Below are positions 61,877-64,000 of a DNA stretch of 64,000 bases, piece after piece; within the stretch, counting starts at the first letter, position 1; each line of letters begins with the position of its first letter. This DNA is from Bifidobacterium cebidarum (GTDB lineage: Bacteria > Actinomycetota > Actinomycetes > Actinomycetales > Bifidobacteriaceae): positions 186,001 through 250,000 of the forward strand of contig NZ_WBVS01000003.1 of NCBI RefSeq assembly GCF_009193305.1. Reading direction: 5' to 3'. The position numbers and the translations under genes were made by a program. The notes beneath the pieces were generated by a model. That model was not told where the DNA came from and did no database searches. It worked only from the letters and a program-made list of their open reading frames with translations.

Positions 61877-62596
61877 TTACAGTTCCTTGGTACCCCAGAG
61901 ACGTAGGGAGATATGGTAAGAGGTGACGAGGGCCAAGACAACGACGGCCGCAATCGCGGCCCAGCCGAGCGGCGACACTGTAATGGTCATGGACAGTATC
62001 TGCGAGCGCAGGCCGTGAGGCAATAGCAGCATGATGATCTGCGCGGCGAAGAACAGGGTGATCGCACCGGTGAACAGCCTCGAATATGCCTTGGTGAAAT
62101 CATCACAGGAATAGAACACCGGAATCACTATGGCGGCCAACATCGCGAAAGCAGCCATGGCGAGCGGCACGACGGTGGCGAGCGCGCCCAGACCGATGCC
62201 GAACCACAGTCTCGACAGCGTGATTTCAATGCCGAGTTCGGCGAAGCAGATCAGGAACAGCACACCTGCGGAACAGTAGCGCATGTTGACCTGCGTGCGG
62301 CGGGATACCGGCATCACGCCGATCATTCGGGTCGAAGTATACTGGCCCGCACTGTTGAACTGGAACATCACAGCGACGGATGCCACCCAGTACATGACGG
62401 TCAGATATGCCATAACCGTGAGCGGCAAGCCTGAATCATCCGGCCCCGCAGACCAGGTGAACGCGGTGAACACCAGCGGAGCCAGAAACGCGATAACGGT
62501 CACCACTCTGGAATTGCCGGTAATGGCTTCAAAATCCATACGCAGGGCGATACGCTCGGCATGATGGTGAATGCTCTTGCTTGATGCGAATGCCAT
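61877..62596 (-). CDS. ABC-2 type exporter permease, second subunit
   Basis: 239 residues, about six helices (around 32-50, 60-80, 108-128, 135-160, 178-198, 210-232) with a His-rich short N-terminal part (SIHHHAERIALRMD). Its start overlaps the preceding permease stop (TGATG). Together with the next two genes it forms an ABC exporter of the BcrAB/YtrBC type. It resembles ABC2_membrane_5-like permeases; the substrate is unknown. Confidence 0.85.
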   Translation of the reverse strand: MAFASSKSIHHHAERIALRMDFEAITGNSRVVTVIAFLAPLVFTAFTWSAGPDDSGLPLTVMAYLTVMYWVASVAVMFQFNSAGQYTSTRMIGVMPVSRRTQVNMRYCSAGVLFLICFAELGIEITLSRLWFGIGLGALATVVPLAMAAFAMLAAIVIPVFYSCDDFTKAYSRLFTGAITLFFAAQIIMLLLPHGLRSQILSMTITVSPLGWAAIAAVVVLALVTSYHISLRLWGTKEL

Positions 62597-63312
62597 CAGA
62601 ACTCCTTAGCAAGATAGATGCACAATGACGCAGCGAACGAAACCGCCGCAGCGAAAGCCGCTAGGACTATGCCTCCCAGCGCCAGCCAAATCATGCCGGC
62701 CCCAGACAAGGACTCAACCGACACCACCCACGACAGCACGGCATCGATGGCATCAGGCGCCAGTTTGGCCAACAGCGCGAACACGGCCGCGACGAGTGCA
62801 CCAAGTCCTATGCAGATGAACATCATCGTCAGCAACGCCTTTTGATAGGTAAACCGATAGCACAGTGGAAGCATCACCGATTCGAGTAGCACATATATCA
62901 CGACCGTAACCAACACGGATGCCGCCAGTCCAGGAAACTGAATCGCCCCGGATTCGAACCACATGCCGGCTCCGGTGCAGAACGCGACCTCCAACGCCAG
63001 TATCAGCACGCACGCGCCCACCACGAGATACCGGCCAATCACCTGATGGATACGACGAACCGGAATGACACCGTTCATCCAGTTGTTCTGCCCTTGCTGT
63101 TCAAAGGTGAACGCAGTGAGCGGCAACATGGCGAGCATGCCGGAAACACCACCAACAGCGGCTCCAGGCATATAGCTTGTACCGCCCGAGATGCTCCCGA
63201 GCAGTACCATCGCCATGGGAAATCCTATGAGCAGCACCAGTATCAAGAACATGCCTTGCGATGCAATCCGCCGCATATCCAGTCCAAAGGCACGCAGTAC
63301 CCCGGTCATCAT
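62596..63312 (-). CDS. ABC-2 type exporter permease, first subunit
   Basis: 238 residues with about six helices. It opens GVLRAFGLDMRRIASQGMFL and carries the LTAFTFEQQGQNNWMNGVIP segment between helices two and three, a pattern of ABC2_membrane_5 permeases. It overlaps the ATPase stop by 4 bp and the second permease start by one base, so all three are coupled. The substrate is not identified. Confidence 0.85.
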   Translation of the reverse strand: MMTGVLRAFGLDMRRIASQGMFLILVLLIGFPMAMVLLGSISGGTSYMPGAAVGGVSGMLAMLPLTAFTFEQQGQNNWMNGVIPVRRIHQVIGRYLVVGACVLILALEVAFCTGAGMWFESGAIQFPGLAASVLVTVVIYVLLESVMLPLCYRFTYQKALLTMMFICIGLGALVAAVFALLAKLAPDAIDAVLSWVVSVESLSGAGMIWLALGGIVLAAFAAAVSFAASLCIYLAKEF

Positions 63313-64000
63313 GCCACCTCCATAGCACGCGCGGCGTCATCCGTGTTGGTCAAGCGAATAATGTCATCGATGGAAGCCGGCTCGGCGGTGAGTGGCGCCA
63401 CCCCGCGTCTCCCTTCCTCTTCCTCAGCTTTGAGCCCTGCAATCTTGCCAAGGTCTTCGGCGCGCACCAGCGCGTCGAAGCCGGTTTCATACCGGTGAAC
63501 GCCAACCGCGACTCCCCTGACATCAGGCGCGAGATCGTCCGGCCCACCTTTGACCAGACGGAAGGATTCCTCGAATTCGTCTTTGGGACCGGTGAAGTAC
63601 AGTTTGCCGCGCGTGATGTAGGTAATGAAGTCGGCGGCACGCTCCAGGTCGGCGGTGATATGCGTGGAGAACAGCACGCTGCGTTCACCGTCCGCGATGT
63701 AGTTCTGGAGGATGTCCATGAGCTCATCGCGGGCCAGCACGTCGAGGCCGCTCGTAGGCTCGTCCAGCACCAGCAGTTTGGCGTCATGGCTCAGCGCCAC
63801 GGCGAGCATGAGCTTCATCTGCATGCCGCGGGAAAGTTCCTTCACGCGCTTCTTACGGTCCAGGCCGAAGCGCGTGAGATAGCCGTCGAACGTGGCGTGG
63901 TCCCATGCCAGATACATCGGAGCCATGGCCTGTTCGACCTTGTTCACCGTCCAGGTCTCGATGAAATAGCTGGAATCGAACACTATACCGAGGTTCTCCT
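63309..64000 (-). CDS. ABC exporter ATP-binding protein (partial, cut by window edge)
   Basis: The 5' end lies beyond base 64000. The frame is open to the edge (codons for ENLGIVFDSSYF), so a GTG at 63983 is not the true start and Walker A is outside the window. Visible are the signature VKELSRGMQMKLMLAVALS, Walker B LLVLDEPTSGLD and the switch His in LFSTHITADLE. Ser-Arg-Gly replaces the usual Ser-Gly-Gly in the signature, as in several BcrA/YtrB-type ATPases. The C-terminal about 60 residues extend past the ATPase core. Confidence 0.9.
   Translation of the reverse strand, partial: ENLGIVFDSSYFIETWTVNKVEQAMAPMYLAWDHATFDGYLTRFGLDRKKRVKELSRGMQMKLMLAVALSHDAKLLVLDEPTSGLDVLARDELMDILQNYIADGERSVLFSTHITADLERAADFITYITRGKLYFTGPKDEFEESFRLVKGGPDDLAPDVRGVAVGVHRYETGFDALVRAEDLGKIAGLKAEEEEGRRGVAPLTAEPASIDDIIRLTNTDDAARAMEVA

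Noticed and set aside
63983..64000. GTG at 63983 as the start of the last ABC ATPase
   Set aside because: The frame continues open to the window edge, and Walker A would be missing.

Overview
This 64 kb window is chromosomal DNA of a Bifidobacterium (high-GC Actinobacteria). The evidence is the gene content and order: rpsA-coaE, carD, two WhiB regulators, an LCP ligase, a PdtaS-like kinase beside a WhiB1-type gene, UPF0182, an IspF with a lineage-type insertion, GH42 beta-galactosidase and a sortase pilus cluster. The species cannot be fixed from sequence alone. There is no CRISPR array, rRNA operon, insertion sequence or prophage. One tRNA, Leu(UAA), is present.

Left part (0-26.7 kb), mostly housekeeping: a symmetric repeat array, coaE, rpsA, folD, a zinc/manganese-type ABC importer, ispF, carD, glgB, a two-component system, a ComF-like protein, a HAD phosphatase, a zincin-fold protein without its zinc motif, then a cell-envelope block. 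That block holds DUF5719, a large glycosyltransferase, a WhiB2-type regulator, an LCP protein, a two-ATPase FtsK/EccC-like membrane motor, a WhiB1-type regulator, a PdtaS-like kinase and a hemolysin III protein.

Accessory part (26.7-34 kb): a sortase C, backbone pilin and tip adhesin cluster (tip first in transcription), with an AT-rich core in the tip gene. Two convergent toxin-antitoxin modules follow, whose antitoxin families look swapped relative to the classical partners.

Right part (34-64 kb): greA, FKBP, sdaA, tRNA-Leu, ppx/gppA-DUF501-ftsB-like-eno, an aldo/keto reductase, a GH42 plus orphan peptide-type solute-binding lipoprotein, mfd-pth, GNAT, UPF0182, a GH3 protein lacking the NagZ histidine, proA-unknown-nadD, glyA, thrC and a 3-gene ABC exporter cut by the right edge.

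The signals least explained by genes are intergenic. They are a dyad of 21-bp repeats (12-138), an 18-bp tandem array running into the coaE stop, a branched inverted repeat before rpsA, a three-unit palindromic repeat family at two distant loci (about 6.96 and 51.09 kb), and an inverted copy of the tRNA-Leu 3' end. Plausible operators are a Zur/Fur-like box, a double palindrome at hlyIII, toxin-antitoxin palindromes and a perfect LacI-type operator upstream of eno.
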